This document shows, one piece after another, positions 37,801-47,460 of a stretch of DNA of 64,000 bases. Source of the DNA: an uncultured Isosphaeraceae bacterium. GTDB taxonomy: Bacteria; Planctomycetota; Planctomycetia; Isosphaerales; Isosphaeraceae. The notes under the pieces are model-generated. The model saw only the letters and a list, made by a program, of their open reading frames with translations. It was not told where the DNA came from and searched no databases. The stretch lies in assembly GCA_945957605.1 (NCBI GenBank), contig CAMFLR010000009.1, positions 186,001 to 250,000 on the forward strand, read 5' to 3'. Positions within the stretch are counted from its first letter, which is position 1; each line of letters starts with the position of its first letter. The translations under genes and the position numbers were made by a program.

Positions 37801-40800
37801 GTGCTGCCTGGCGGAACGCCTGGCGGTATCTTTGTGATTCAGGCCGCGTACGTCGCATCGAACTTTCAGTCGGTGACGAGTACCACAGCTCGCCTGACAG
37901 TTAACGCCGCAATCACCGGCACGGCAACCACGTCGACCAACGCCAATTTTAGCGCGGCTGTGCAGTCGATTCCCCTTGTGGCGTCGGTCAGTAGCGCGGC
38001 TGGTATAGTGAATGAAGGGTTTGAGACCTTCACGATTCTCAACTCCACTAACGGAACTGTAGGCACGCCTGTTACTGTGCCGGTCGTCAACGGAACCGCC
38101 ACGGCGAGCTACCCACTTCCGGCCGGGACTGTTGGCGGAACGTATAAAATTGTCGATACGTTTAACGGCACGGCGAACTATCAGACTTCGACTGATTCAA
38201 CCAAGCAGCTATCAATCAGCTCGACTCCGACGGTCACCACAGCCGCCAACGCTTCGGTTCCGTTGAACGCTTCGGGCCAGTCGGTGACTCTCACGGCGAC
38301 GGTGACTGGCGCAGGGAATCCGGTGGGTGAAGGCTCGGTTGCCTTTACCATCTTGAATAACGGCACGCCGATCGGCTCTACGAAAACCGGAACGGTGACC
38401 GGTGGTACGGCCAGCGTTAGCTATGCCCTGCCCGGCACGCTCACCATCGGCGTCTATACGATCCAGGCAGTGTACACCGATGTAGGCAACTACCTTAATT
38501 CGTCCGACTCAACGCACACGCTGGGCGTCATTCAGGCACCCGGCACTCAACTCAAAATTCACACCCAACCTTCCACGGGAGCAATTGCCGGGCAGGCCTT
38601 TGGCACTCAGCCGGTGATCTATGTGGAAGACGCGAACGGCAACTTGGAGACCGCCGATAACAGCACGGTGGTGACAGTCGCCCTCGCAACCGGTTCCGGG
38701 CCGCTCCAGGGCACGTTGACTGCAACCGCCGTTGGTGGCGTGGCGACGTTCGCGAACCTGGGCGATCTTACGGCCGAGACAATCACGCTCTTGTTCACGA
38801 GCGGCAACCTGGCGTCGGCCACTTCGAACAGCATCACAATTAGTCCGGCGACCGGGACCAAGTTGGTGGTCACCCAGCAACCTTCGTCCACGGGTACTGC
38901 GGCTCAGGTGTTCGCGACGCAGCCGGTGGTGAAAGAAGAAGACCAGTTTGGCAACGTGATCACCGGCGACAGTACTCACACGATCACAGCGGCTCGAGGC
39001 GGTGCGGGAACCTCGATTCTCAGGGGCAGCGCCCTCACTGTTACGCTGGTCAACGGCGTCGCCACATTCAGCGGCCTGTCGTACAACAAGGCCGAGATCA
39101 TGAACATCACGTTCACGATCAACACCACCGGCGTCACCTCCGCCACTTCGAGTAACGTGTCCATCAGTCCGACCACGGCCAGCCAACTCGTCATTCTGCA
39201 ACAACCATCGTCGACCGCAACAGCCGGCCAGCTGCTGCCAGCGCAACCGATCGTTGCTGCAGAAGACCCATACGGAAATATCGAGACGGGCGACAACACC
39301 ACGCAGGTCAAAGCAGTGATTGGCGGTGGTGTGGGACCGCTTCAAGGGACCACCACGGTGACGGTGGTGGGTGGCGTTGCGACATTCACGAACCTGGCTG
39401 ATATCACCGCCGAGACGATTACGCTCAAGCTATCGAGCGGCCAGTTGAATTCCGCGACAACCAGTTCGATCGTCATCACGCCGGCGGCTGCGGCTCAATG
39501 GGTGATTCAGATCCAGCCTTATGCCAATGTTGTGGCGGGAAATCCGCTGACCGACCCCATCGTGCTCAATGAAGTCGACCAGTACGGCAACCAGGTCACA
39601 AGTGATAATTCTTCAGTCGTAACGGCCTCGATCGCCACTGGCAGCGGCGTGCTGTATGGCGTCACGAGCGTGACGGCTGTGCGCGGACAGGCGTCGTTTG
39701 ACAATCTCGAAGATGACACGGCGGGACCGCTTACGCTTCAATTCACGGGCGCAGGGCTGCCGCCGACGCTTTCGGGGCTGTCCACGGTAACTGCCGCTCC
39801 TGCATCGGGGCTTACCATCCCCACGCGTCCACCGGGCGGCGTTATTGCAGGAGTTACCCTGACCGCGCTGACGGTTTACGCCCACGATCCGTTTGGAAAC
39901 ATCGACACAACCTACAGCGGTCCAATCACCATCGGGACTGCACCCGGATCGACGGGCACTTTGAGCGGAACGCTCACGGTTAATGCGGTCAACGGTGTTG
40001 CGACCTTCACCAATGTGATTCCCACGACGAGCGGGTCGATCAGTTTGACCGCGAGTAGCGGCAGCCTGGGATCGGCTCCGCCGACAACTTCAGTCGTGAT
40101 TTCTCCCGCGACGCCGAGCGGCTTCCTGATCCGCACGCAGCCTTCGGCGCTGGCGACCGCTGGCCAACCGTTTGCCATTCAGCCAGTTGTTGCCGAGGTC
40201 GACCAGTTTGGCAACGTCGTGACGTCCGACAGCAGCACCGTGGTTTCGGTCATTCTGGGAAGCGGCAATGGTCCGCTCCAGGGTACAACGACGGCGACAC
40301 TGCAAAATGGTGTCGCGACGTTTGCCAATCTCAGCGAGAACGTCGCCGGAACCATCACTCTGCAATTCTCGGGCGGCGGCCTGAGTTCGCCAAAGAGCAG
40401 CTCGGTGCTGGTCAATCCGGCCGCGGCAAATCGGCTTGTCTTCCAGATTGCTCCATCGTCGGCAGCGACGGCCGGTCAATCGTTCGCTACGCAACCCGTT
40501 TTGTACGAGGTGGACCAGTACAATAACGTTGAAACGAATGATAACTCGTCGGTGGTTAATGCCTTGCTCTCCACCGGCGCGGGGCCACTTCAGGGAACCT
40601 CATCGGTGACCGTCAAGGCCGGCGTCGCGACGTTCACCAACCTGTCCGACAACAAGGCGGAGACCATCGCGCTCAGATTCACAAGCGGTGCATTGGCCGC
40701 CGGCCCATCGAACAACATCGTCGTCAGCCCGGGCGCACCCGGCAAGCTCGTGATTTCCACGCAACCATCGCAAACCGTGGTGGCGGGAGTGCCGCTTGCG

Positions 40801-42639
40801 ACTCAGCCGGTCGTGATGGAAGAAGATCAGTTCAACAACCTCGAAGTTGGCGACAACACCACTGTGCTCACAGCGTTTCTGGGAAGTGGTGGAGGACCGC
40901 TCGACGGCGTGCTCACGGCTACGGTAACGGCCGGTGTGGCCAGGTTCACGGGCATAGCGGCAGATACGGCGGGAACGATTACGCTTCAATTCACGGGCGC
41001 GACTGTCACGTCGGCGCAAACGGTGCCAATCGTCGTTAGCCCGGGCGCTGCGAGCAAATTGATTGTCCAGACGCAACCCTCCGCAACCGCGACGGCAGGT
41101 CAATCGTTCGTGACGCAGCCGGTCGTTTACGAGGTTGACCAGTTCAACAACGTCGAAGTGGCTGACAATAGCAGCGTGATTACTGCGGCTGTCGCCAGCG
41201 GCGTCGGTCCACTTCACGGTGGTGCTTCAATTACCGTTCACGCAGGCATTGCAGTCTTCACGAACCTCGCGGATAACAAGGCCGAAACGATCACGCTCGG
41301 CTTCAGCAGCGGCTCGCTGACATCGGTGACGAGTAGCGCGATCGTGGTTGGCGCAGCAGCGGCCAGCAAGCTCGTCATTCAGACTCAGCCCTCGTCAACC
41401 GCGGCGGCCGGCCATGCATTCGCCGTGCAACCCGTCATTCGCGAGCTGGATCAATACGACAACCTGGTGACCAGCGACAACACGTCCAATGTTACCGTTT
41501 CGCTCGCCAGCGGCGCGGGACCGCTGCAGGGGACGACCTCGCTAACTTTGAACGGTGGCGTCGCGGCGTTTACGAATCTCGCCGACAACAAAGCTGAGGC
41601 GATCGCGCTCAAGTTCGCGATCGGCTCGCTCGCAACCGGTGCTTCCAGCGCGATCAACGTCGCGCCAGCAGCACCTGCCAAGCTCGTGATTGTGACGCAA
41701 CCGTCGCAGTCGGCTCTGGCGGGAGTGGCATTCGCGACTCAGCCGGCGGTTGTGGAAGAGGATCAGTACAACAACATTGAGACGAGCGACAATTCCACCA
41801 TTCTTACCGCGTCTTTGAGCAGCGGCACGGGCCCGCTCGATGGATCGCTGAACGCGACGATGAAGAGTGGTGTGGCGACATTCACAGGCATTGCCGCCGA
41901 CACCGCTGGCACAATCGCGCTTCGATTTACTGGCGGAGGATTGGCCACGGGAGCATCGACGCCGATAACGATTCACGCGGGCGCACCCAGCAGGTTAGTG
42001 ATTCAAACGCAGCCGTCCGCAAGTTCGAACGCCGGCCAGCCGTTTGCGACTCAGCCGGTGGTTCTGGAAGAAGACCAGTTCGGCAATCTCGAAACGGATG
42101 ACAATGGCACGGTGGTGACAGCAATCCCCGCGAGTGGCGTCGGTCCGCTCCAAGGCGCGAGTGTAACTGTCGTGAACGGCGTAGCTCGCTTCGCAGCATT
42201 GGCCGACGCAACTGGCGAGCAGCTTGCACTCAAGTTCGTCGCCGGCAACGCGGTCTCGCAGCCGAGCACGCCGATCAACGTGATCCCGCTCCCGCCCGCG
42301 ATTATCAGTGCTTCGTGGACGATGGGCCAGGCTGTGAATTCGAAGGGGAAGAAGACCGGTCCCAAGCTGCTCGTCTACACGATTACGTTCAGCGCTCCAG
42401 TGGACGCCGCGACTTTGACCAACGGCGGATTCTATGAGATCGACTCATATCAAAACGCCAAGAAGGCGATTTCGCGGGCGGCATTCAAGGTAAGCGCCTC
42501 CACGGCGAATTCCGTGAGCTTAATGCTCACCAAGACGCAAAAGTTCTCGTTCGGCGGTCAAATTCTCGTACGCATTCCCGGCGTGCGAAATCCGACGCTG
42601 AATATCGCCAAGAGCGGTAAGGGGATCACGACCACGTGA
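34804..42639 (+). CDS. Giant secreted repeat protein with LEPR-XLL-like signal
   Basis: A 2,611-aa extracellular protein. The N-terminus is basic and carries AEGLEDRTVMS, the planctomycete sorting motif. Residues 40-200 are a beta-helix-like lead-in (autotransporter adhesin-like TNNGTL and GFGTI turns). About 205-735 contains four repeats of exactly 132 aa. About 800-1245 has Ig-like domains of the Big_3 type (YTIFQGATVIGVPVTVNVLS, then AAYxxxxxFxxST). About 1250-2495 has twelve ~100-residue repeats built on QPSxTATAGQxFATQPVV, EVDQFGNxxT and GPLQGTxxxTVxxGVATF. The C-terminal ~115 residues are unique. Cys is absent; the protein is acidic and Thr/Ser/Asn-rich. It probably acts as an adhesin or matrix stalk. 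The coding strand is so free of stops that long antisense frames appear; they are not genes. Confidence 0.92.
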   Translation: MSRLSWLRSHKSGSQRRVRLAELRRSVSLRPWAEGLEDRTVMSTITWNTTTAPTGGDWDTASNWVGGRVPGPSDTAKITGLAGPGIVFLNSSAADSISSLATDSTATVNIITGSLTLGSAGTSSLSGPLTIGLGAAFSVGAGSTIAISSTVTDNGNLNFSDGDVVNNGFGQIIVNGTMTASTTTFNSGSTTVNSGGTITPTNSTFNTTLNVNYASVASLTPNISFNTINIQGGTLPAGATLNLNAIGLNTSKLSYGFTSNFIVALNATLAVGPNVTIATGVTLTNNGTLSFASGDVVNNGFGTITDAGTMTSTGTTFSSGTITINSGATFTPTSSVFNTTLNIPYGNVASLTPNISFSTINVAAGTLPSGATLNLNAIGIDTSKLAYGFTANFIIASGATLAVGPNVSIATGVTLTNNGTLSFATGDVVNNGFGTIIDAGTMTASHTTFTSGTITINSGATFTPTNSVFNTTLNIPYGNVTSLTPNTSFSTINIAAGTLPNGSTLNLNAIGTDTSKLAYGFTGNFVIALGATLAVGANVSIATGVTLTNNGTLSFATGDVVNNGFGTIIDAGTMTSTGTTFTSGTITVNSGATFTPTISVFNTTLNIPYANVPSLSPNISFSTINVAAGTLPAGSTLNLNAIGTDTSKLAYGFTGNFTIALGATVAVGPNVSISTGVTLTDNGTLSFGTGDIVNNGFGTIAVTGTMTSNRTAFTSGSISVTNPGVFTATGSTFTSNLTFATGTNDTIHLGKISGPLNLASGATISISGNDFSSISNNNIVASGDPAASIDISGNYWGTTNTATIAAKIVDHTTNVNLPTIVYQPILSGAGTTQATSTSVTYSSLAQNVALSAVVTSGGSPIDGGTETFTILQGTTQIGNPLTVNVLSGAASGNYPLPAGTVVGTYTIQAVFNGNANYLGFTDASKVLTVNQASVTLSPSSQSTTYSGVATTTIPLNASLTSSAGIVSEGTITYTIFQGATVIGVPVTVNVLSGAAPASYVLPGGTPGGIFVIQAAYVASNFQSVTSTTARLTVNAAITGTATTSTNANFSAAVQSIPLVASVSSAAGIVNEGFETFTILNSTNGTVGTPVTVPVVNGTATASYPLPAGTVGGTYKIVDTFNGTANYQTSTDSTKQLSISSTPTVTTAANASVPLNASGQSVTLTATVTGAGNPVGEGSVAFTILNNGTPIGSTKTGTVTGGTASVSYALPGTLTIGVYTIQAVYTDVGNYLNSSDSTHTLGVIQAPGTQLKIHTQPSTGAIAGQAFGTQPVIYVEDANGNLETADNSTVVTVALATGSGPLQGTLTATAVGGVATFANLGDLTAETITLLFTSGNLASATSNSITISPATGTKLVVTQQPSSTGTAAQVFATQPVVKEEDQFGNVITGDSTHTITAARGGAGTSILRGSALTVTLVNGVATFSGLSYNKAEIMNITFTINTTGVTSATSSNVSISPTTASQLVILQQPSSTATAGQLLPAQPIVAAEDPYGNIETGDNTTQVKAVIGGGVGPLQGTTTVTVVGGVATFTNLADITAETITLKLSSGQLNSATTSSIVITPAAAAQWVIQIQPYANVVAGNPLTDPIVLNEVDQYGNQVTSDNSSVVTASIATGSGVLYGVTSVTAVRGQASFDNLEDDTAGPLTLQFTGAGLPPTLSGLSTVTAAPASGLTIPTRPPGGVIAGVTLTALTVYAHDPFGNIDTTYSGPITIGTAPGSTGTLSGTLTVNAVNGVATFTNVIPTTSGSISLTASSGSLGSAPPTTSVVISPATPSGFLIRTQPSALATAGQPFAIQPVVAEVDQFGNVVTSDSSTVVSVILGSGNGPLQGTTTATLQNGVATFANLSENVAGTITLQFSGGGLSSPKSSSVLVNPAAANRLVFQIAPSSAATAGQSFATQPVLYEVDQYNNVETNDNSSVVNALLSTGAGPLQGTSSVTVKAGVATFTNLSDNKAETIALRFTSGALAAGPSNNIVVSPGAPGKLVISTQPSQTVVAGVPLATQPVVMEEDQFNNLEVGDNTTVLTAFLGSGGGPLDGVLTATVTAGVARFTGIAADTAGTITLQFTGATVTSAQTVPIVVSPGAASKLIVQTQPSATATAGQSFVTQPVVYEVDQFNNVEVADNSSVITAAVASGVGPLHGGASITVHAGIAVFTNLADNKAETITLGFSSGSLTSVTSSAIVVGAAAASKLVIQTQPSSTAAAGHAFAVQPVIRELDQYDNLVTSDNTSNVTVSLASGAGPLQGTTSLTLNGGVAAFTNLADNKAEAIALKFAIGSLATGASSAINVAPAAPAKLVIVTQPSQSALAGVAFATQPAVVEEDQYNNIETSDNSTILTASLSSGTGPLDGSLNATMKSGVATFTGIAADTAGTIALRFTGGGLATGASTPITIHAGAPSRLVIQTQPSASSNAGQPFATQPVVLEEDQFGNLETDDNGTVVTAIPASGVGPLQGASVTVVNGVARFAALADATGEQLALKFVAGNAVSQPSTPINVIPLPPAIISASWTMGQAVNSKGKKTGPKLLVYTITFSAPVDAATLTNGGFYEIDSYQNAKKAISRAAFKVSASTANSVSLMLTKTQKFSFGGQILVRIPGVRNPTLNIAKSGKGITTT
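35416..36999 (+). repeat. Four tandem 396-bp (132-aa) repeats
   Basis: The repeat phase marker TTCAAYACRACRYTGAAY recurs at 35416, 35812, 36208 and 36604, exactly 396 bp apart each time, inside the giant protein gene. The protein units differ by only a few residues between copies 2-4, so unequal recombination can change the number of copies. The first copy is the most divergent. Confidence 0.9.
38546..42290 (+). repeat. Twelve ~300-bp Ig-like repeats
   Basis: Twelve copies of a unit of roughly 97-102 aa beginning with a QLxIxTQPS-like strand and ending with a SSxIxVxPAA-like strand. Copies diverge at the DNA level, unlike the 396-bp repeats, implying an older expansion. Units 4 and 5 are the most deviant (QPYANVVAGN and RPPGGVIAGV). 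Confidence 0.85.
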
Positions 42640-42666
42640 TCTCCGTCAGGGGAATCCTCGGGGGAA

Positions 42667-45600
42667 TCAGTCAACCGTTTTGCCGATCCTGAGCCCGTAT
42701 GCCATGTTGACTTCAGAGGGCGAGGCACCAGCTCGGTTGGCTGATCGTCCTGCAATCGCGCCCTCGTTGAAAAATCCTCCGCGCATCAATCGAACTTTCT
42801 TGTCCGAGATCACGTCGGATAGCATCACGTCGACATGTATCCCGTTATTCTCTGGTCGAATGGTGTCGCCTCGATCGTGACACCATTCGTATGCGTTCCC
42901 CAACATGTCGAAGAGCCCGAGATCGTTGGGCAAGAGCGTTCCCACAACACCGGCATGTGCACCACTGGTTTCAAGAGTTCGCGCAAACTCGCCCAGAGTG
43001 ATCATTGAAGCGCCAAAATATCGGGGAGAATTCGTGCCAGCGCGGCAAGCGTATTCCCACTCTGCTTCGGTCAGGAGCCGATAACCCTTGCGGTCGGACA
43101 CATTTTGAGGAATTGACATCCCTTCATCAAAAGAGCTTTCTTTTCCTGGAACATAGCACCATTGATCTTCCGGCAGGCCCTCGCGCTTGCTCAGCCAATT
43201 GCAATAGTGAGCCGCCAAATACCAGTTGGTGCCAAGCCACGGTCCATTGGGAACAATGGTGCTGTGTTTCAGGTCGGTTTCGGTCGGAACGTCAAACTTT
43301 GGCTTGGGCACATCGGCCAGGAATTTTCGAAACTGCTCGACCGTCACTTCCTTCGTAGCAATGGCAAAGCTACGCGGAATTCTTACACGGTGCTGCTTTT
43401 CGAGTTTCTCGTTGCGTCCAGCCTCGGTATCCGGCGAACCGATGACAAAGTCAAGTGGACCGTTGATCACGACAAAGGTTTGCCCCTGTCCGTTCACGAA
43501 CCAGCATCGCCGGCCGCGGTCTTTCATCTGTCCTAATTCAACATCGATGGCACTAATCGCATCGCCCTGCCGCCAACCGCGCATCGTCCACTCGACCGCA
43601 GAGTGAACTCCCGGATCTGGGTCGTTGCGATACAAATCTTCCAGCCGCGCGACCAGAGGTTTGAAATCGCTCGCGGGAATTTCCGCGGCCTCGTAAGTCC
43701 CTAGTGAAAGAATGAATGCACGTTTCTTTGAAATGATGGGATCGAAAAGTAGGTCGCTCACTTTATTTGAGGGTCTGTCACCAACAAGAGCGCCCAGTTC
43801 GGCCAGCAACAGCTTGGGATCGACTTTGAACTGTCTGAGCCAGAAGATCAAGAAACTTCGGACTTCGGGATCCTTACTGTGCTCGAACAGTTTCCACACC
43901 GTTTCCGGTTTCCCCACGCGCATCAACGTCGCCGCGGCGCGCGCCTGCCTGTTCGCACGCTCTTCCTCGCCGGCCGCATCCAATGGAGCTGCTGGCTTCG
44001 ACGATAGTTCCAATTCCAGATGAGGCACAATAGCTTGAAGATCTTTCTCGACGAGATGCAACAATTCGGAATGTGACTTGGGATCAACTCGCGTCAACAA
44101 ATCCGCAAAGAGTTTTGGATCGTCGCGATAGTAGTCCGCGATGAACTCTCGCGCGACAGCATGTTCGGTTTCGGGACGTTTGCGATCGCTAAATCGGCTC
44201 CAAAGTGCCGTTTTGAGCTGGCTGCGAACCGGACGAAATACGTCGCGCGCAGCCGGAAGAGAGTCTTCATCCACCGTTACGAGAGCGTCAGAGACCTTAC
44301 TGCTTAGATCATTCCAATGCGAACTCTCGGGATCAAAACGAGCGAGTGCGCCAGCGCTGGCGATGACCGTGGGATCAAGCGGTTTGGTGGACTCGAGTAG
44401 TTTCCAGAGTGTGTTGGCCAACTCATCTTTGCGCGGTAACAATGCGTCGCGAAGGACGAGCACCTCGGCAATAGTTGCGTCCGCGAGTCGTTTTTCGAGA
44501 TACGCGGACTGCGAGGAGTCGACTGGCAGCAAAGCAAGGCTCGCATGAAGCTTCGCCTTCGGCTGGCTCCATCCGGCGTTTATCACGTCACGTAAGAGAG
44601 GATCAGACCATTGGCGATAATCTCGCAGAGACTCGACCGTACCCGGAACGCTAGAGATTTCATCTCGCAGCAATTCCTGAACGAGCCGCTCGGCGGTTTG
44701 CGACTTGGACTTATCCGCCTCTGCCAGGCGATGGAATACGCTAACGCCGATTCCGCACATGATAACACCGGCAGCAGCGAATCCGAAAATCCGGGCGCCG
44801 TGTACCCTGCCCGCTCGCTTCATCATGCGCTTTTGTGGTTCCGTCCAGTCATCGGATCGCGTAAATCCTCGGATCGTCACCCATTCCACAAGCGACGGCA
44901 AATGACGCGATTCGGCGCGCGATTCCCAGATCGCCGCACGTTCGGCCAGCCGAACTTCCGCACGCCCTCGTTTGGTCTCGCGCTGCTTGCGGCTCAACCA
45001 GTCGCGAAGCGAATTCACAAGATAATCGTGTGTTAGCTGATAGTAGCGCTCTCCTTGATTTGCAGTCGGAGTATTTTCATTTGTCGAACCTTCGACATCG
45101 GTTGGAGTGATCAGCCGCAACTGGCCATCGAGGATTTCAATCAGATCGGCAAAGTCGCGCGGGCGATTTGCGTATCCGGAGACTTCGCGCAATTCCGACT
45201 CGGAACGCATCCGGCCTTTGATGTCCGTTCCGGTATGCGGCAGCAATGCCTTCAACACGGCCTGTGCAGCCTTCTGGTGCAGCCGGTGCTCTGGCGGAGC
45301 CGTTGAAAGGCTAAAGGTTTCTTCAAGGAAGGCGACTCCCACGCCCTGTGCGCCACCAACTTCCTTGAGCGTGGCGGGCGTCCAGGGTTTGCCTTTCACC
45401 ATTTCTGCAAAAAGAGCAAGCCTTACCGAAACAACTTTGTTTTCCTGCGATAACCCCGCGATTGCCTGTTCGAGAAACGCACGCTGGTCGGCCGTCTGTT
45501 CGGACGACTTCTCGGGTAACACGCCGTAAGCATGGCCGAATGAAGTCAGTACTTTTTTGGCGTGAAGAAGATCGAATAGATCGACCGCGGCCGAATTCGT

Positions 45601-47205
45601 TCCTTCGACAAGGCGGTTTTCGAGATCGCGCATGAAGCGCGTCGCCGCCATCCAGAAATCGTCACGCACCATGACGATCGCCTGGAGATGTACACCGTCG
45701 CATTGTCGCAGAGCCGCAACCAGTTCGGCCTCGGTCTCACCTCGCCGGGTGAAAAGCCATTGCTCGAACTGGTCGATCACGAGCAGAACTTTCTGCCCTT
45801 GGCGTAGTACATGACCGCGCCTGATGGCCGCCAGCGATTCGACCAGATCCATTTCCTGTTTCAGGTCGGGACAGATTCTTCGCAGCCCGCGAAGGATTCG
45901 TGCTTCCGTTTCATTCGGTGTCGCTTCAATGTGAAACGAGAATACATGATTGCGCAAGTGCGGTAATAATCCCGCTTTGACCAGTGACGACTTCCCGCAG
46001 CCGGAGGGACCATAAATCAATCCGACGCGAAACGTTGAATCGGTGTCGATCGACTCGATCCGTGCTTTCCAGAATCGCAGACTGTCGGGCAAGCCATCGC
46101 GGTCGCGCGGTCCGGGAAGCAGTTGCACGAAGAAATCGGCGTCGTGACGATCGAACGAACGCAAGCCTTTGGGAACGATCCTTATCGCGCGGCTATCAGA
46201 ATCCGACGGCACGGACGGTGAAGAGATCGGCGTCAATTCCTGAGTCGATGGCGGCTGCGCCTGTTTCACTGGGCTCGTTGCGGCGGAGGTGCTCGCCAAT
46301 GATCCTTCGGCTTCGAGGAAATGCAAAAGATCCTCGGCCATGTCTCGGGCGGTGTCGTATCGCTCCGACAACCGCTTGGCCAGCGCCTTCTGACAGATTC
46401 GCTCGAGTTCCCGCGGAATCGTGTCATCAATTTGACGAAGCGGTCGTGGTTCGGAACTCGTAATCTGATTCATCACCTCGAGTCGCGAATCGCCACGAAA
46501 CGGCTTGCGACCTGCGAGCAACTCGTAGAGTACAACGCCTAGGCTGAAGATGTCGGAACGACCGTCGACGCGATGCCCCTCGCTTCGGGCCTGTTCCGGG
46601 CTCATGTACAAAAGCGTGCCGGCCTGTCGCGCACCCCTGCCGTAATCTTCGTCCTTGAGCGCCAAACCGAAATCCGCGACCCAGGGAATGCCTGAGGCGT
46701 CGATCAAGATATTCGCGGGTTTGATGTCTCGATGAACCAAGCCTCGCGTGTGCGCATGATGAAGTGCTTGTGAGACGACTGCCGTGAGTTCGACCGCTTC
46801 GCGCAGTGTCGGCGGCTTTTCCTTGATTCGTTGTGAAAGGTCACTGCCGTCGATGTATTTCGAGACAACGAAGCAAACACCGTCGTCTGTGCGCCCGACG
46901 TCGTAGACGGGAACGATATTGGGGTGTGTGAACTTAGCAAGAACTCGCGCTTCGGTCAGATAGAGTTCGAGGTCGTTCGCCTGCGTTACTCGTTCGGGAT
47001 TGGGAACTTTGATCGCCACAGAACGATCGAGATCGTCGTCGTGCGCCATGTAGACGCGACCGAACCCACCTTGGCCGAGCCGTCGCAAAACCCGGTAGCG
47101 ACCGATTTCGTTCGGGTCGTGCTGCTGGGTGCTGGCATTCGGCGCCGATGTCGGCTGATGGTCTTCGGTTTCGGACCAGTCTCTACCGCTCTCCATCGAG
47201 TTCAT
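42667..47205 (-). CDS. Ser/Thr protein kinase - STAND NTPase - FGE-like fusion
   Basis: A 1,512-aa protein. Residues 30-295 form a PknB-type kinase with LGQGGFGRVYMA, VAIK, HRDIKPANIL and ADFGLA. About 345-760 is a STAND-type NTPase (nSTAND1-like) with Walker A GPSGCGKSS near 396-404 and Walker B-like LLVIDQFEQWL. A single membrane helix (about 800-822) follows, then about 400 helical, HEAT-like residues. The C-terminal ~235 residues are a formylglycine-generating-enzyme (SUMF1)-like domain (YRLLTEAEWEYACRAG, LFDMLGNAYEWCHD, RSANRAG) without the second catalytic Cys of true FGE. Kinase-STAND-FGE fusions are known from planctomycetes and resemble conflict or stress-signalling proteins. Convergent with the giant repeat protein by 27 bp. 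Confidence 0.92.
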   Translation of the reverse strand: MNSMESGRDWSETEDHQPTSAPNASTQQHDPNEIGRYRVLRRLGQGGFGRVYMAHDDDLDRSVAIKVPNPERVTQANDLELYLTEARVLAKFTHPNIVPVYDVGRTDDGVCFVVSKYIDGSDLSQRIKEKPPTLREAVELTAVVSQALHHAHTRGLVHRDIKPANILIDASGIPWVADFGLALKDEDYGRGARQAGTLLYMSPEQARSEGHRVDGRSDIFSLGVVLYELLAGRKPFRGDSRLEVMNQITSSEPRPLRQIDDTIPRELERICQKALAKRLSERYDTARDMAEDLLHFLEAEGSLASTSAATSPVKQAQPPSTQELTPISSPSVPSDSDSRAIRIVPKGLRSFDRHDADFFVQLLPGPRDRDGLPDSLRFWKARIESIDTDSTFRVGLIYGPSGCGKSSLVKAGLLPHLRNHVFSFHIEATPNETEARILRGLRRICPDLKQEMDLVESLAAIRRGHVLRQGQKVLLVIDQFEQWLFTRRGETEAELVAALRQCDGVHLQAIVMVRDDFWMAATRFMRDLENRLVEGTNSAAVDLFDLLHAKKVLTSFGHAYGVLPEKSSEQTADQRAFLEQAIAGLSQENKVVSVRLALFAEMVKGKPWTPATLKEVGGAQGVGVAFLEETFSLSTAPPEHRLHQKAAQAVLKALLPHTGTDIKGRMRSESELREVSGYANRPRDFADLIEILDGQLRLITPTDVEGSTNENTPTANQGERYYQLTHDYLVNSLRDWLSRKQRETKRGRAEVRLAERAAIWESRAESRHLPSLVEWVTIRGFTRSDDWTEPQKRMMKRAGRVHGARIFGFAAAGVIMCGIGVSVFHRLAEADKSKSQTAERLVQELLRDEISSVPGTVESLRDYRQWSDPLLRDVINAGWSQPKAKLHASLALLPVDSSQSAYLEKRLADATIAEVLVLRDALLPRKDELANTLWKLLESTKPLDPTVIASAGALARFDPESSHWNDLSSKVSDALVTVDEDSLPAARDVFRPVRSQLKTALWSRFSDRKRPETEHAVAREFIADYYRDDPKLFADLLTRVDPKSHSELLHLVEKDLQAIVPHLELELSSKPAAPLDAAGEEERANRQARAAATLMRVGKPETVWKLFEHSKDPEVRSFLIFWLRQFKVDPKLLLAELGALVGDRPSNKVSDLLFDPIISKKRAFILSLGTYEAAEIPASDFKPLVARLEDLYRNDPDPGVHSAVEWTMRGWRQGDAISAIDVELGQMKDRGRRCWFVNGQGQTFVVINGPLDFVIGSPDTEAGRNEKLEKQHRVRIPRSFAIATKEVTVEQFRKFLADVPKPKFDVPTETDLKHSTIVPNGPWLGTNWYLAAHYCNWLSKREGLPEDQWCYVPGKESSFDEGMSIPQNVSDRKGYRLLTEAEWEYACRAGTNSPRYFGASMITLGEFARTLETSGAHAGVVGTLLPNDLGLFDMLGNAYEWCHDRGDTIRPENNGIHVDVMLSDVISDKKVRLMRGGFFNEGAIAGRSANRAGASPSEVNMAYGLRIGKTVD

Positions 47206-47460
47206 CGTGACCTAAGTCTAGTCGAAGTGAAGAGTAACGGTTGTCGCGCCATCGACATCCCGCAATAGATAAATTCGATTCTATCCCACCGTTCGATCGA
47301 CATCCACGGTCGTGTTCTTGCTAGTTCGTGTAGGAAGACAAACGGTCACACTTGTGCGCGTGTACATTGGTTATCGTTTTTCAACGTTGACGAACCTCGG
47401 TACAATGAGACGAGTCGGACTGACGGAGATAAGCGATAGGGAGGTCAGTGGAGGTTCGCG

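Noticed and set aside
38546-42290. Regularly spaced repeats as a CRISPR-like array
   Set aside because: They are in-frame protein repeats of ~300 bp with divergent DNA, not short identical repeats with unique spacers.
34845-42365. Many long minus-strand open frames inside the giant repeat gene
   Set aside because: They repeat with the 396-bp and ~300-bp periods, have no ribosome sites, and result from low stop frequency opposite Thr/Ser/Asn-rich codons.
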